Source: Lycium barbarum (lineage: Eukaryota > Streptophyta > Magnoliopsida > Solanales > Solanaceae). From it: a DNA stretch of 64,000 bases. The DNA lies in the NCBI RefSeq assembly GCF_019175385.1, contig NC_083337.1, positions 21,933,885 through 21,997,884 of the forward strand, written 5' to 3'. Shown here one piece after another: positions 32,602-45,525 of the stretch. Under the pieces are notes generated by a model, which saw nothing but the letters and a program-made list of their open reading frames with translations, was not told the origin of the DNA and ran no database searches. The translations under genes were made by a program, and so were the position numbers. The stretch's first letter is position 1. Each line of letters opens with the position of its first letter.

Positions 32602-35600
32602 CTCTCCTTTTTCATTTTTTCAATTCACAAAACCAAACGACCCTTAAGGGTTCTTTCTCAATAGAAAGAGAGAAGCCCTAAACGCCACACCTTCACCCAT
32701 TTCTCTCTCTTGAGTCAAAGGCCGAAAATGACATGTTTCACTGACCCACGATGTTCGACATGGCGGAGAATGGCATGAGCATTTATTGCTCTACCATTTC
32801 TCTACCAAATCCATCATTGCACCGCCCAAACTAGGTATTATCCGTCTCTCCCCTTTGCTTTTTCTACTTTGTAACGTTCAAGTGGGTACAAATCCTTAAT
32901 GGATTTTGTCTTACCCTCGTTCGATTCCTCTCTTTTCATTGGGTCGTGAGAAACTGAGAGGATTAAGGGATTTTAGGTCATTTCTAACCATAGATACATT
33001 TACTTATCCAAATCTTGGGCATTGATTCGTTGTTTAAGGAAACAATTCTGAGAATTGCAAATTATCCCACATCAGTCACGAGCAAGGGTTTTTATTGTTT
33101 TGGGGTTCTACAAATAGAATCCCCAATTCATGTTTACATACACCGAATATCATCACATATTCACAAAAAAAAAATCTAAAATACATAGGGTTTTTGCAAT
33201 TTGCTTGTGACCTTTAATTTTTTTCGGATTAGTCAAAGTTTTAAAGTTTGTTTCCTTTTATATTATGTGTGGCTGAGCAATTGGAGTAGAGAAATCAAGC
33301 TTCCAAGTCCATTCTTGACCAAGGTTGCGCTCACAAAAGGTAATCCTTCTTCCTTTAGGTGTATTTCGATTTTGTCTTAGTTTGTTGTTGTAGTCAATTT
33401 GTTGCATGCTTTAGTTGTTGTTAAGTTAATTTTTTGTTAATAGTAGTTGAGCATGATTAATGCATATTTAGTTGTTGTTTTAGTATAGTATGTCTCATTT
33501 ATTATTTGAATCATGTGGTTGTTGGCAATCTAGTTTGTTATGGTCAGTGCTCATTTATCGATTAAGTCAGGTTGATTAGTAGTAATTTAGATGGTTTTGT
33601 TTGTGTCCTATTTGCTGTTAAGGAGGGCTATTAAGTAACTAGTTCAGTTGTTTGGTTCTATGAATGTCAAAATGCTACTAGGTTAGTGCTCAGTCCTGCT
33701 ACAAGTTTATCTCTTTCTAATTAAGCAGTGATCTTGTCTATATGTCCTATTTAGTTTTAATTGCAATACAACCCTATGTTCATACCGCTTGAATCATCTT
33801 GGTGTAAACTCACATCTAAAACATGGGTTAGTTTAGACAAACTAGTATGCTAATAGCTTCAGATAATAAGGTTTGTCCATCTTTGTCTTATGTGGTGTCA
33901 TTAATGTCCCTATGTGAGCCCCCCTGAGTTGATGTTGATAGTTCTTGATGTTAGTGTAAGTTTTAGTGTGGTTCATATAGTTCCTAAAATGATAATACAG
34001 GGCTTAAATGGAGTTGTCCAGTTTAAATAAGGACTAATAAAGGCCTACACTCAACATCAGTTAGCTTGTAAACATATTGCATGTCTGATTGAATATCCTT
34101 TCAGCTTGAAACTAACTTAAAAGGCTATCATGTTGAAACTAGTGTGCAATTAAGGTTCATTCAATAATTAAAGTGGTCTAATATGGGTTGAAATTTATGT
34201 ATGAGATATAAACCTTAGAAACTAGGCCTTAAACGATGTCAAATTTGCCATTTTTTGCCATAACAAATACTGTGAGAGTTTGTTTTACTCTGGTTGGTAT
34301 CTAAGTGAATAAAGCTTACTACCCACATGTCTGTAAACTTTGCTCATTTCTTCTAAGTTTGAATCAAATGTATAATTGATGAGCTACTTGATGTCAATTT
34401 TTGCATATATTAAGTAAGTGCCATGCCTTTGGATCCTTTGAGATCCCTGTTGAAGTTTGAGTGTTTGATGAGTCTTGCAAGCCTGTTTTGAATGTCTTTA
34501 TAATCAATGGCTACGGTGGCATAATGTGTTTGCTTCATCTATCTTGTCATCATGTCAACTTATACCTGAAGTCTAGTTATTAGTTAATTTTAAGATTGAG
34601 CATGCTCTGTTGTAGTTTGAAATGATAAATGGCTAATGTACATAATCCGAGTTAGTTATTTCTAGATAGATCCATGCTGATTTATGCCCTGCGGGGTCAC
34701 TCCTGGGTTCTCAGCTTTAATTTATGGTAAAATGTTAATTCTGATTTGGGTCTTTTTCTTACTTGTCATGTACCATTGTACATTTTGGCCCTATTTTGCA
34801 ATGCCTTCTCTTTAATTTGGGCCTATTTTGTCTCTTTGAATAATCTGCATCACTATCAACACGTGCTTTATTTTAATGGGTTATATTTAGCCTTTCTTGG
34901 ACCTTATCTGTGTCATCTAATTGTTTAACCCTTCTATATTTCTCCTTTCCGTTGTACTCACTCTCACAAGTAAGCATATCTGTGCTTATCTATTCTTATG
35001 TAAATCATATGTGTTTAGTTACTCAAGTCTCCTTTAATTTAATAAGTATAGATACCTCCTAACCCTCCTCTTCTTTTTCACCCTTTGTGTTGCATGTGAA
35101 AAAATACCAAGGCCACTTGGGTCATTTCCTTCCGTCTGAAACTTGTTCGGCCTGAGGCCCAACTCTTATAGATTGATCAAGTGCGAAAGTGGAAGCTAAT
35201 ATATTGAAGGCCCATCTATGGGTGAAAATAGAATGGTGGGCTTAGGTAAGCCCACCAGCCTAAACTTCTCTTTATTTTATGTCCATTTGATATATTTGTA
35301 TGTACATGTAAAAGTACTTGTAAATATTGAAACCCTTTATATTCTTAAGAACTTAGGAAATATGTTAGTATTATTAGGAAGTCGGCTAAACAATTTTCAA
35401 ATTTCCTTAAACTCTAACACATGAATGAAATCGGTATTTAACTTTTTTGTAAGTTTCTTCATGTCTAAAACTAGTTCGTTAATATGGTTAAGCCTAAATT
35501 ATTTTTGGGAATGGAACTAAGTTACAATCTTGGCCCTTCTGCCCTTTGTGAAATCTGGAAATAAAAATGGTTTAGTGAAAAGATAGCTTTTAGGCCTTAA

Positions 35601-36480
35601 GCCCACTTCAAACCATTTTTGAATCAAAACTGATATAACTGTCCCTTTTTGCCTTTGGGCCTTAATGTTGAATTGGACTAAAACAGGATAGGCTTAAGAA
35701 TTATTTGGACTGCAAAGGAACTTTTCAGAACTGAGGCCAATATTGAGACAATTGAAGGGTTGAGGACTTAGAATTTTCAGAACAAAAAAAAAAGAGCTTT
35801 TTACTTGTCTAACTTGGGGAATTTTTAGAAAAAAGGAATAAGAGTTTTGGGGCTCAAAAGCCCAAACTTATGACTAAAAACAAGAGAAATATACTTGGAC
35901 CAATTTGAGATAAGTTGGATTTGGTAGGAATATGGTTGGCCTAATTGAGCTTCAATAAATTAAAACCGGATATAACAAACATCTCTTATATATACTTATA
36001 CTATGAAAAGGAGATATACTCCAGTTATTTTCTTATATAAGTAATAAAACGTATAAGAACTAAACATGTCTCATTAGGACAAAAATAGTAGCGACTCTAC
36101 TCGGGAGATATCCCGAGTGTGTCTTGGACCGGAAATGAAATGAGTTGAACACTTATATGAATTTTAAACAAAAAAGGGGACATTTTTTTCGGAAATTTGA
36201 ATTAATGATAAGCATGACACTTTTTCGATAAAGAAAATATTTTAAGCAAATAATTACAATAATCACACATTGAAGCTCGTAGGTCAACCATATCCTATAG
36301 ATCCTTAATACTAGGGTGTTTAAAACCTTCCCTAGGAGATCACCAAAACCCTTACCTCGAACTTTTGTTTAAAAGGATTTTTTCTCTTGTTTGATTAACC
36401 CTTTTTACCTGATTTTCTTAATTTCCATTATAAAATTAGGTGGCGAATCTAAAAATACGAAATCCAGTTAGAGCACCAAC
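32602..36480 (+). repeat. Probable LTR of element E (no gene seen)
   Basis: About 3.9 kb without any recognisable gene, lying just before a primer-site-like sequence. Ogre LTRs are often several kb long. A TATA-like run TTATATATAC lies at about 35994-36003, and the near-palindrome CTCGGG...CCCGAG at 36100-36117. The second LTR is not in the window, so the limits are inferred. Confidence 0.5.
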
Positions 36481-36486
36481 AACAGA

Positions 36487-36503
36487 TGGTGAATTCGATG
36501 GGG
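36487..36503 (+). other. Degenerate tRNA-Arg-type primer binding site of element E
   Basis: TGGTGAATTCGATGGGG resembles the TGGCGACTC...TGGGG site that Ogre/Tat elements use. Several positions differ, in line with the age of the element. Bases 36504-37048 hold untranslated leader sequence, including a G-run at 37011-37021. Confidence 0.45.
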
Positions 36504-37048
36504 ATTTTTTTGGTTCTAAACATAAGGGTTTCAATATAATGTTATTATAATTGTAATTATTTGCTTAAGTGTTCACTTTTTCGCAATTATAAACTGTCAT
36601 GCATTTCATATCATAAATTCCGCCACTCTTGGCAAAAAACATGGTTTCAAATGGGACACGCAGGCTCGCGGTCTAGCCTTCACTAAAAAAACCCGAAACA
36701 CCCTTTCTTTGGGACACGTTGAATGCAGATTGGTGTACGGTAACCCAACAGCTGACAACAGTTCACCCCGAGTAGTCCGCTCGGGTCTAAGGTCACTTCG
36801 AAAAACCACTCTTACATATGCCTAGGATAGAGCTAAGCCAAATTCACAAATGAACTAGAAGGGTTTTGGATATTTGAGACGTATCTAAAACCCGATAGGA
36901 AGACCACCTCATGTCAAATATTGTCGATAACACGAAGGACACCGCAACTCTTTTATGTGCTAAATGGAAACATGTTATGTGCCTACATGCTAAACCATTG
37001 CCTATTGGTGGGGGGGGGGGGACATTAACCTTGCCTTTATTTTTGTAG

Positions 37049-38413
37049 ATGACGATTGACTTGCAGTTTGACATAGTTTTTGATATACTGGATTTGTTAC
37101 ACATATGGTGGGGTAGGATGAGCCAGGAGGAAAGGAAGAGAATCACTTGCCACCTAGGAAATTTACCCTTTATAATGATGATAAAGGATTGTAGGGAGCA
37201 AATTGAGGTGATTACCAGGTTTTGGGATCGAGATAGGATGGTTTTCCGGTTTCGGGATAATGTAGAAATGGCCCCAACTTTGGAAGAATTAAGGGATGTC
37301 ATATCCAGTGTAGGGATGGGTTTGAAAAGAAAAAAGAAACTCGACATCCACGTCCTAATCCTAGAAAAGCCTACCCACAACCAAATAGTCAAAATGCTCA
37401 CTCGGTCCAACCATACCCTTTAGGGAGTTGTACAAAAGATTCAATAACCTAAGTGAATTTGTGGAACACCCAGCCAAATTCAAAACTATGGCCTATGCCA
37501 TTAGCTTTATGGGACTCATGGTCTTCCCAAAAGATGGCACAGTAGCTATAGACACTCAAATCATCTCAGTCACCCATGCTATCTTTCATGTCATAACCCA
37601 AAATGACGAAACCAAATACTTCTACAATGGTGGATCCTTAAACACATGAACAAACTCCGGGGTACCCAATATTTGTGTAGGTAGGCAGAAGAGGACGACC
37701 TTCATACCCTTTTCCCTAACCTCGAGAATTAGACTAAATAAGGTTGGGCTTTCATCTTTTCTTGGCTTAGAAAGGATGACATATAATGGATGTTCAATGA
37801 CTTCATAACCGACACCATTATGGTTAAGGGAAGGAAATGCCCTTTCTTACCACTCATGGGAATTCGAGGGATTTGTCTTTATACACCTTGTAGGGTCTTG
37901 AGGCAATATAGTAGGACCCAAGTCATACCCCAAGTTGGAAATATGGGGAAATTTATCATCGACTATGATGGTGACAAGATTCAGTGAGCCAGGGATTGTT
38001 TTTTTCAATGGAATGGTCACATATCTTGGGGTCTGGACACTTTATCTCCCGATAGGTTTCATCTGGGTTGTGAAGCAGAGTATGGAGATTGGTTCAGGGC
38101 CGACTTGCAAGGTACTATTACTCCTAAGCCTATCCTCTACAATTGTGTGCAAGATAAGGTCTACAAAGCCGAGATTAGATCTCGTTTAATCCAAAGAAAG
38201 GCTGATGACAGAGTGTCTAAGAACTTGGAAAAAATAGAGCACGATCAAGCTACTATAAAAATCTTGAACCATGACTTGGAGTTCACCCATGATTGTTTGA
38301 TAGAGCTCGATGATCGAATGAAAAAGACTTTGGATGACATTTCCCCGCTGACCTTCATAGAGAAAGGGATTTTGATGGACGCCCTGTTGACATCGACTCA
38401 CCTCCACATCTAG
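37049..38413 (+). pseudogene. Element E ORF1, plant-mobile-domain-like (broken)
   Basis: Three frames read in turn. The first (37049-37420) has an ITRFWD...RMVFRF...EMAPTLEEL pattern typical of the ORF1 product of Ogre-like elements and of the related plant mobile domain proteins. The second (37428-37649) has MAYAISFMGLMVFPKD. The last (about 38080-38413) ends in a charged, probably coiled-coil segment. Frameshifts lie near 37420 and 38000, with stops between 37650 and 37985. The role of ORF1 in these elements is not known. Bases 38414-38817 show nothing recognisable. Confidence 0.7.
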
Positions 38414-38817
38414 ATTGCCCTACGAAAGGCCAAGAAGGTGAGGACCGATAGGGCTTCATTATTGGATACTGGAGGACACTTCTGCTGATTTTCTTTTGTC
38501 TTATCTTTATTATCTTTTTTACCCCTTCGAGGAAGAATATTATTAATGAAATTTATGATTATAAGGGCAATGGTTTAGTACAAATGGCACATTTATGTTT
38601 CAAACAATTAGAAAAACTTAGGAACGTGAGTAGTATATTTAGGCTTATTGATATATTGCTATATGCTTTTGTGTTTCATATGTTTCATTTGAATGATTGA
38701 TTGATCTCACGTACTGATCACCATCCTAAAGCAAAATTAAGAAAACACCAAAAATAACTCAGAAGCCCGATTGATTCAACTACATTTAGTCATTTTCTCC
38801 AAAGGTTACCATGAATA

Positions 38818-39720
38818 CCCCAGAGCATGCTACTATCAAAAGGGAAAACGAAGGATCATTTCATAGGAAGATTAAAGATTTGGAAAGAACAATCTGAGCG
38901 ATCAAAGCCAAAATCAAGGAGGCCAACGAGTTGATGGATTCAGTGAAAAACTCTCCTAAAGAGCCCACTAGATCCGAGCATTATCAAGAGAAACCCTTGT
39001 ATGAAACCAATGAAACATGCCACAGGTACTCACCGCTGTTTGATAGGCAAGAAGCTGAGGACTACGAAGCAGAATCTTACTTGCAAGAGCTCACTTGGCC
39101 ATTTAAGGAGTCTGCCTCTATTGCCTCCATAAACCAAGGGAAAGAGCCCGATGTACAAAAAAGGTTTGTCCGCTTGGCGTCACCAGTTTGGTGGGCAATT
39201 GCACTCAAGGTCGTCGCTTTCCCTTATCGCGTCTCACCGAAACATGTGCGATGCGGGGAATTCTTCCAGAAACAGAAAAGTGTAGGGGCCACTTGCACTA
39301 GCCATGAACGGCTGCCACCTTGCGCTCTAATTTTGCTCGCACAAGAGGTGCCCGTTCCACAAGGAGAAACCATGCCAAACTGCCGATGAATGCCTGTCAT
39401 TTAGGAAAAGAATTATTCATTTGATCGATGATAAGACAATACACAAGCTGTGGGGAGCCAAGTCATTGTTGGTACATGATACCATCTCCTCAAATGAAGG
39501 AATTACTTTGGACACTCATATTTGGCATTACGACTTCACCATCTTTAAGGACTTGTACGCAAGTATCTTCTAGAAATTAGCAAGTACAGGGAATATTTTG
39601 CAAATTAGGGCTACTTGGAGGGCCTCGTATGTGGTAACAACTCAAAGAAGGATTTATCTCTTCCACTTTGGAGCCCCAGGCATGACATTAAAGAATGCGA
39701 AGCTTTGAAGTTTGAACTAG
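38818..39720 (+). pseudogene. Element E, unassigned coding remnant between ORF1 and gag
   Basis: A frame starting near 38818 is open, apart from one stop near 38896, to 39389. It encodes a charged start (KIKDLERTI), then a segment with CTSHERLPPCALILLAQEV. A related frame ending in HDIKECEALKFELEHLF runs to about 39720. I cannot name a domain. It could be the end of ORF1 or an insertion. Confidence 0.35.
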
Positions 39721-40420
39721 AGCATTTATTCCATACGGGCGGATTTGGGTAGCACTCCCACCTCAGTATTAGAAAATAGGGTCATTTGGCCGAAAACGTG
39801 GTTGAAGGGACAAATAACTCGTTCCGATCTCAAAGAGAGGTCACTTTTGGGTAGATTTAGGGATCCCTTTTTGCGTTTTATGAATGATTTATCCCCCCTA
39901 TTTATATGTAAAAAAAATTATGTCCGACCTGATGTCTCAAGGAGGGATACATAGGAAGCCCTTATTGGGTCTGTTCTTGGAAGGTTCCGGGTATGTTTAA
40001 AGTAGGAGTGTCATTATCTATGTAACTCGAACTATGGGAGAGTCTAATTTTCCCCGGAGGGATAGGTAGGCATTTTACGTAAGATTCGGTCCCTATATTA
40101 TATAAATATATACCCCCCATTACACAAACTAAGACCCGCATGACTCTAAAAAAAATGCCAAAATACCCGAAGCCCTGGTATAAGGGATAAATCAAGCATT
40201 TGAATTAAATATATGATTTGTTATGTGCTACGTACTTTACATGCCAACTCTACGTGATATCTTGCCTTACTTATATTGCCTAACGTACTAACATCATTTG
40301 CCTTTGAGTTATTCTTTTCTTATAGAAAGAGAATGTTGATCTGTGTTCACACAAGCATACTTCACAAGATTTAAAGCTGTAATAGCATCCTTGTCCCAAC
40401 AAGATTGAGGCAAAGAAAAA
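39721..40420 (+). other. Non-coding stretch of element E before gag
   Basis: About 700 bases with many stops in all frames, pyrimidine-rich tracts and AT-rich parts. In Ogre elements this interval holds the spacer before gag. Nothing else is recognised. Confidence 0.4.
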
Positions 40421-42760
40421 ATGACTGGTTCTTCAGAAGATCAACAAAACCGGACTGAACTCTCCATTAGGGACTCACCTATACTGGAATTGCAAGAATC
40501 CCCACCTTCTGAGGATGTTATTAAGATACTGTTTGAGAAAGTTGTTGACTTCCAATAAAAGGCCACAAGAGCGAAACGGCCAATGCTGCCAAAGAGGCAC
40601 CCAACGAGGCAAGGAGTCCTTCACTGCCTTTTCCATCTTTAAGCTCAGCACTACCCGATCACTTCCCCGCCTACCTTACTTGAGCCACAATGCTATTTAC
40701 TCCAAACCCAATTGTTGTTGGTCACATTGGTACCTTATACCACACCCTACTACCTCCCAAGGCTGTTTGAATTCTCGAAACCACTCACTCAGTTTCCTCC
40801 TACCCAGCACCGCAAAACCCTCACCCCAGCTCCACCGTACGCCCAGGAGCCATTTCCCTACCTACCGCAAAAGCAACCCATATGCCCAAAAATCACCCTG
40901 GACATCTAATTATTTCCTTCCATACACCTATCACCCCAAACACCTTCACAGTAAGAGATTGATCACTATGAAAAGATGAAAAAGGCGTGGACAACCACGC
41001 AGGATAGACGCGATAAGGAACTGAAGCGCAAAATGGCTGAAATGCTAGAACAATCCACAAGAACTGCCCGCAAAGCTACGGGTTTGAGCCATGATAATCT
41101 GTGCATGCACCTGGGCTTGGACTTTCTCAAAGGCTTTAAAGTGCCAAGGTTAGAAATTTTCAACCAAATGGGCAACCCCAAGGCCCATCTCTGAGCTTAC
41201 TGTGACCAATTGGGCGGTGTTCGAGATAATCAAACACTTATATGAGGTTGTTTAGCCGAAGCTTGACTAGAGAAGCCTCCGAATGCTTCACGGCACCAGA
41301 CATATGCCGATGGACTACCTTGGAAGATATGGCCGAAGCCTTGATGGAAAGGTTCAGTTTTAATGTGGAAACAATACCAGATCAGTACTACTTAGAAAAG
41401 TAAAACAAAAGTCCACCGAGAACTACCGTGAATTTGCGAGTATATGGAGAGCTGAAGCTGATCGAGTTCAACTGGCAATGAGTGAGGAAGAATTAGTCTC
41501 AGTATTCATCCGTTCACAAGAAAAAAACTTTTTCGATCGAATGTTGTCAATGGCGGGAAGGTCATTCTCCAAACTTGTGAAAATAGGGGAAGCCATATAA
41601 GATGGTTTAAAGTCAGGAAGGATCATAAGTGTTGCTGGCAAGGCTATCGGATCAAACTCAACAGGGTTTGTTAGAAAGAAGAAGGAAGACGTGGCGAACG
41701 TTTCCCATACTCCTAGCCTAAGACCCAAAAGAATGGAAGAAATTTCCCAGAATGCCTGAGGTTTTCCATATCATATCTTGTACATTAGTTGACAGATCTC
41801 ATATAGGGTGGTATTAGTGTGTTTCATGCTCATTTCCTATGTGAAGGATGTTAACTAGTATATAAGGTGTTCTTGTTTCTTTTGCTTGGCATTTCCACAT
41901 CAAAATGCAACTACACAACCTTAGAAGCCTGATGAACTACATACCTGGATTCTAGAAGAAAATTCACAGACTGAAATCCATACACCTGGTGAGAGCTTTG
42001 AGGTGTGAATATTGGAGGAAAGTCAAGCATCCAGGATTTTCTAGTTTGTTAGCTTGGTTAGGTTGTTATTTCTGCATGTTTTGAATTTTCTTTATTTTTC
42101 TTTCCTTTTGATTTCGTTTTGTACAAACTCTTTTGTTTTGAATAAAATGCCACTTTGGTGGTTTTCATTAAAAAAAAAGGAAATATACCCATCACCACCC
42201 TCAAATACCTACTTGCCCACTCCATACAACCCGATGCCCGTTTGTTACACACAACCGACTTTCCAATCACCATCGCCTAACTACAAAGTTCCACAAAATA
42301 CCTTTCAATCACCACCACCAAATTACCAAGCTCCACATCCAAATTACAAAACTTCTGTACCTGCTTATAGAAAAATAACCCACCCACAAATTACCAATAC
42401 CAACAACCACCAAATGCCTACAATGTGCCATATCAAAACTTCAAGAAGAAGCCTGTCCATACATTTACCCTATTAATTGAGCACCGCCGGAATGATCCAA
42501 ACACTTCTTCCAAAGGACGTCGATCCCAAGAACCGATTGTATAGGGCGGACATAACATGCGCCTACCATTATAACGGAGTAGGGCACAGTACTGAGGATT
42601 GTGTCAATCTAAAGTACAAGATACAAGATATGATAGACAAGAAGTAGATTGTTCTCCAAACAGCTGCACCAAATGTGAACACCAATCCTTTGCCTAACAA
42701 TGTAATTCACAAGATAGAAAGAGAAGAGGATTGGATCGCAAGCAGGCCTGTTGTCTGGGA
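40421..42760 (+). pseudogene. gag: Element E gag (broken)
   Basis: ATG at 40421 starts a frame that stops after VVDFQ. The capsid core reads at 40973-41740 across stops: LEIFNQMGNPKAHL, KVKQKSTENYREFASIWRAEADRV, and FDRMLSMAGRSFSKLVKIGEAI, the classic Ogre/Tat Gag signature. A proline-rich, Tyr-rich region (42180-42400) and a knuckle CAYHYNGVGHSTEDC (about 42558-42602) follow. A probable 0.4 kb insert with a poly(A)-like end divides it (41752-42178). Multiple stops and frame changes make it inactive. Confidence 0.8.
41752..42178 (+). other. Possible poly(A)-ended retrocopy inside element E gag
   Basis: The Gag reading breaks at about 41750 and resumes after nine A residues at 42170-42178. 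The segment ends with AATAAA (about 42140-42145) about 25 bases before the A-run, the usual layout of a 3' transcript end. I see no clear target duplication and no recognised parent gene. Confidence 0.35.
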
Positions 42761-43308
42761 TTCTATTTAAGCACTCGAGCATACTGTGTCACTCTCCCTA
42801 TAGGAACGCCCACAATTCAAAGTATTAATTCTCACACCAGTTGTTGCGCACGCATCTCAAGAAGTGGTAGTAGAACATAGAAAAGAATTTGTGGTGCAAG
42901 TAGCCGCGGCCCATGGAATGACACAGTCCGGGAGATGTTACATTCCTAAATATTTGGCCCAAGGGGCATCCCGAAAAAAAGGAAAACAAAAAAGGACAAT
43001 CACTGAAGGCGAAGCTGAAAATTTCTGGCACCGGATGCAGCCAAAAGAATACTTGTGGAACTTCTGAAGAAAACCCCAGCCCAGATATCTGTACTAGCAC
43101 TCTTGCTAAGTTCGCTGCAACACCTCTTGGCATTGATGAAAGTTCTTGAAGAAGCCCACGTCCCTGCCAAGACAAGCAGCGAAAACTTAGCCAAAATGAT
43201 CGCCAACGTCATACAGGAACATCTATTGCCTTCACTGAGAAAGAGCTACCAAAAGAAGGTACGAACCACAACAAGGCTCTATATATCACTATTATGTGAT
43301 GAAACAAA
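42761..43308 (+). pseudogene. Element E gag-protease linker remnant
   Basis: Frames here read VVEHRKEFVVQVAAAHGMTQ and LLKKTPAQISVLALLLSS, both like the spacer between Gag and protease in Ogre-type polyproteins. The frame changes at about 43060. Confidence 0.55.
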
Positions 43309-43858
43309 GTGGTGACCCGAGTTTTGGTTGACAACAGGGCTAGTCTCAATATTTACCCTGAATCCACTCTTACCCAGCTGGGTTATGACCTCGGAAAGGT
43401 CCATCAGAGTCATACCAACATACGGGCATTTGACGGAGCTGATTGTGACTCCATCGGAGAAGTGGGCCTTCCCATTCAAACGGGGCAAGCAGAATTCATC
43501 ACTAAATTCCAAGTCATAAAAATATCTGCAAATTACAATTTGCTACTGGGAAGAACATGGATCCACATAGCAGGAGCCATTCCATTTTAACTTCACCAAT
43601 CATTAAAGTTAGTGAGGGACGACCACGAGGTGGTGATTCACGAAGAAGGTAGCATTCATAACTACCCTGACAACTCAGTGCCTGTCATTGAAGCAGTGCC
43701 AGAAAAAACAGACTTCCACATAATGGAACTGGTGGTGGCTGCCCACAAGATAGACTCCACAGAAGCACCTATGCCAACAGTTTATAGAATGATTACCTCA
43801 ACAATGATCCAAAACTGTTTAAACCCTAGCGAGGCTTAGGAAGGTATTTACATGGCAT
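43309..43858 (+). pseudogene. Element E protease
   Basis: The active site reads RVLVDNRASLNIYP, where family members have DNGS or DNGA; the Gly is Arg here. It continues through YDLGKVHQSHTNIRAFDGA and NYNLLLGRTWIHIAGAIPF to a stop at 43588-43590, then on in frame (HQSLKLVRDDHEVVIHEEGS) to 43839. The Gly-to-Arg change at the catalytic loop should abolish activity. Confidence 0.75.
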
Positions 43859-44700
43859 CACAAATCCAATTCACATCAAAAAATTTCCACTTTGGGTAAG
43901 GTTATGTCCCAAGTGATCACGAGGTCTTAGCAGCCCCTAAAAGGAAGAAAGATGTTGTGAAGCTCCGCAAGCTGTTCGAGACTTGTACTAGTCATTCCCA
44001 AATAGAATGCCTATGTCGGATGATGGAAATACAGAATAAGGGATAGGGATGCTATACCCAGAAGAAGATTTCCTGGTGATATTAGTAGAGTGCGCAGAAG
44101 CGCACACCATCCGAGATACTGATTCGGGCGAGCAACTGCCCAACTGGACCTCTACCTCATTTTTGGCTCTTTAGTAGAGAAATGATGAATTTAGTTGATA
44201 ATGGCGAGAATCGGTCGAGACTCGATTACTCACCCTTTGCACTATATTTATCTCGTAATGTTTTAAAAAATAGAAATTGCTCGATATTGATTCGAGCCAG
44301 GACCACAGTTTGTACTTTCATTACAATTAAAATTAATGAAGCCTCAAATTATGGAAAACTAACTTTTCTTTTATTTTAGTTTTATGCATATGTTTTATAC
44401 TAATATCACTTTGCCTTGATTTTTTAATAATAAAAACAATAAAGCCATCTTAAATGTCATGACATGCTGCGAAATGAATGAATCAAATGGTATAGAAAAG
44501 GAAGAGTAGGAGTAGTATGATGAGGAAACGATGCTACCCGAGGGTCTTATAAAAGAGGTAGAACGATTGGAAATGAGCAAAAACCAAATATGGATTAAAC
44601 AGAAGCCATCAATCTAGGAGATGAAGAGAATATCAAAGAAACTAGGATAAGTGCACACCAAGAGGCATCCCAAAAAGGAAGAACTGATAAGTCTACCGAA
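43859..44700 (+). other. Decayed protease-RT linker of element E
   Basis: Short traces such as KLRKLFETC and long AT-rich stretches with stops in every frame. No further domain is seen. Confidence 0.4.
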
Positions 44701-45525
44701 GGAATATGTGGACATTTTTGCATGGTCATACGCTGACATGCTGGGATTGAGCACTAGTGTAGTATCCCACAGATAGATCATCAATGCGGGTTTTGCCCTT
44801 GTCAAACAAAAAATCAAGCAGTTTAAGCCGGATCTTAGTATCCCCATCAAGGATAAGGTAGAAAAACAAATCAAATCAGGGGTGGTAGAGGTAACCTTGT
44901 ACCCTACATGGTTAGCCAACATAGTGTTGGTGCCCAAGAAGGATGGGAAAATGCAAATATGTGTGGATTAGCAGGACCGCAACAGACCATCCTAAACATA
45001 ATTTGCCACTACAGAACATCTACATACTTATAGATAATTGTGCTAAGCATGAACTATAGTCATTTATGAATTGCTTCATGGGATACCATCAGATCCTAAT
45101 GGATAAAGATGATGCAGAGAAGACAGCCTTCATCATTACTACAGAGTAATGTCATTCGGCCTCAAAAATGTCGGCGCCACTTACATGAGAGACATGACCA
45201 CCACCTTGCATGACATGATCCACATGGAAATTTAGGCACACGTGGATGATGTCATGATCAAGTCAAAAGAAAGATCAGAGCATACCACACATTTACGGAA
45301 GTTCTTTGACAGACTTCGAAAGTTCAATCTGAAATTGAACCAGGCCAAATGCGCAATCGGAGTCCCAACCGGAAAATTGATTGTATTCATAGTCAGACAA
45401 AGGGGCATAGAACTAGATCTAGCCACAATTAAGGCAATCCACGAGTTACCTCCTCCAAAGACTATGAAAGAGGTCATAAGCTTCCTGGGAGGGCTAAATT
45501 ACATTGGACGGTTCATAGCCTAGTC
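44701..45525 (+). pseudogene. Element E reverse transcriptase (heavily broken)
   Basis: Fragments in several frames: VLVPKKDGKMQICVD (about 44930-44970), MSFGLKNVGATYMRDM (about 45150-45198), the catalytic motif as HVDDVMIKSKERS (about 45239-45277, with His for the usual Tyr), then LRKFNLKLNQAKCAIGVPTGKL and LPPPKTMKEVISFLGGLNYI to 45523. Stops and frame shifts occur throughout the first half. The Ogre/Tat affiliation is clear. Confidence 0.8.

Noticed and set aside
34746..34928. Hydrophobic 60-residue frame as a host membrane protein
   Set aside because: Short, no family resemblance, and inside the probable LTR of element E.
37049..37423. Host plant-mobile-domain gene
   Set aside because: Position between an LTR-like region and Ogre-type gag, with frameshifts, fits Ogre ORF1 rather than a host gene.
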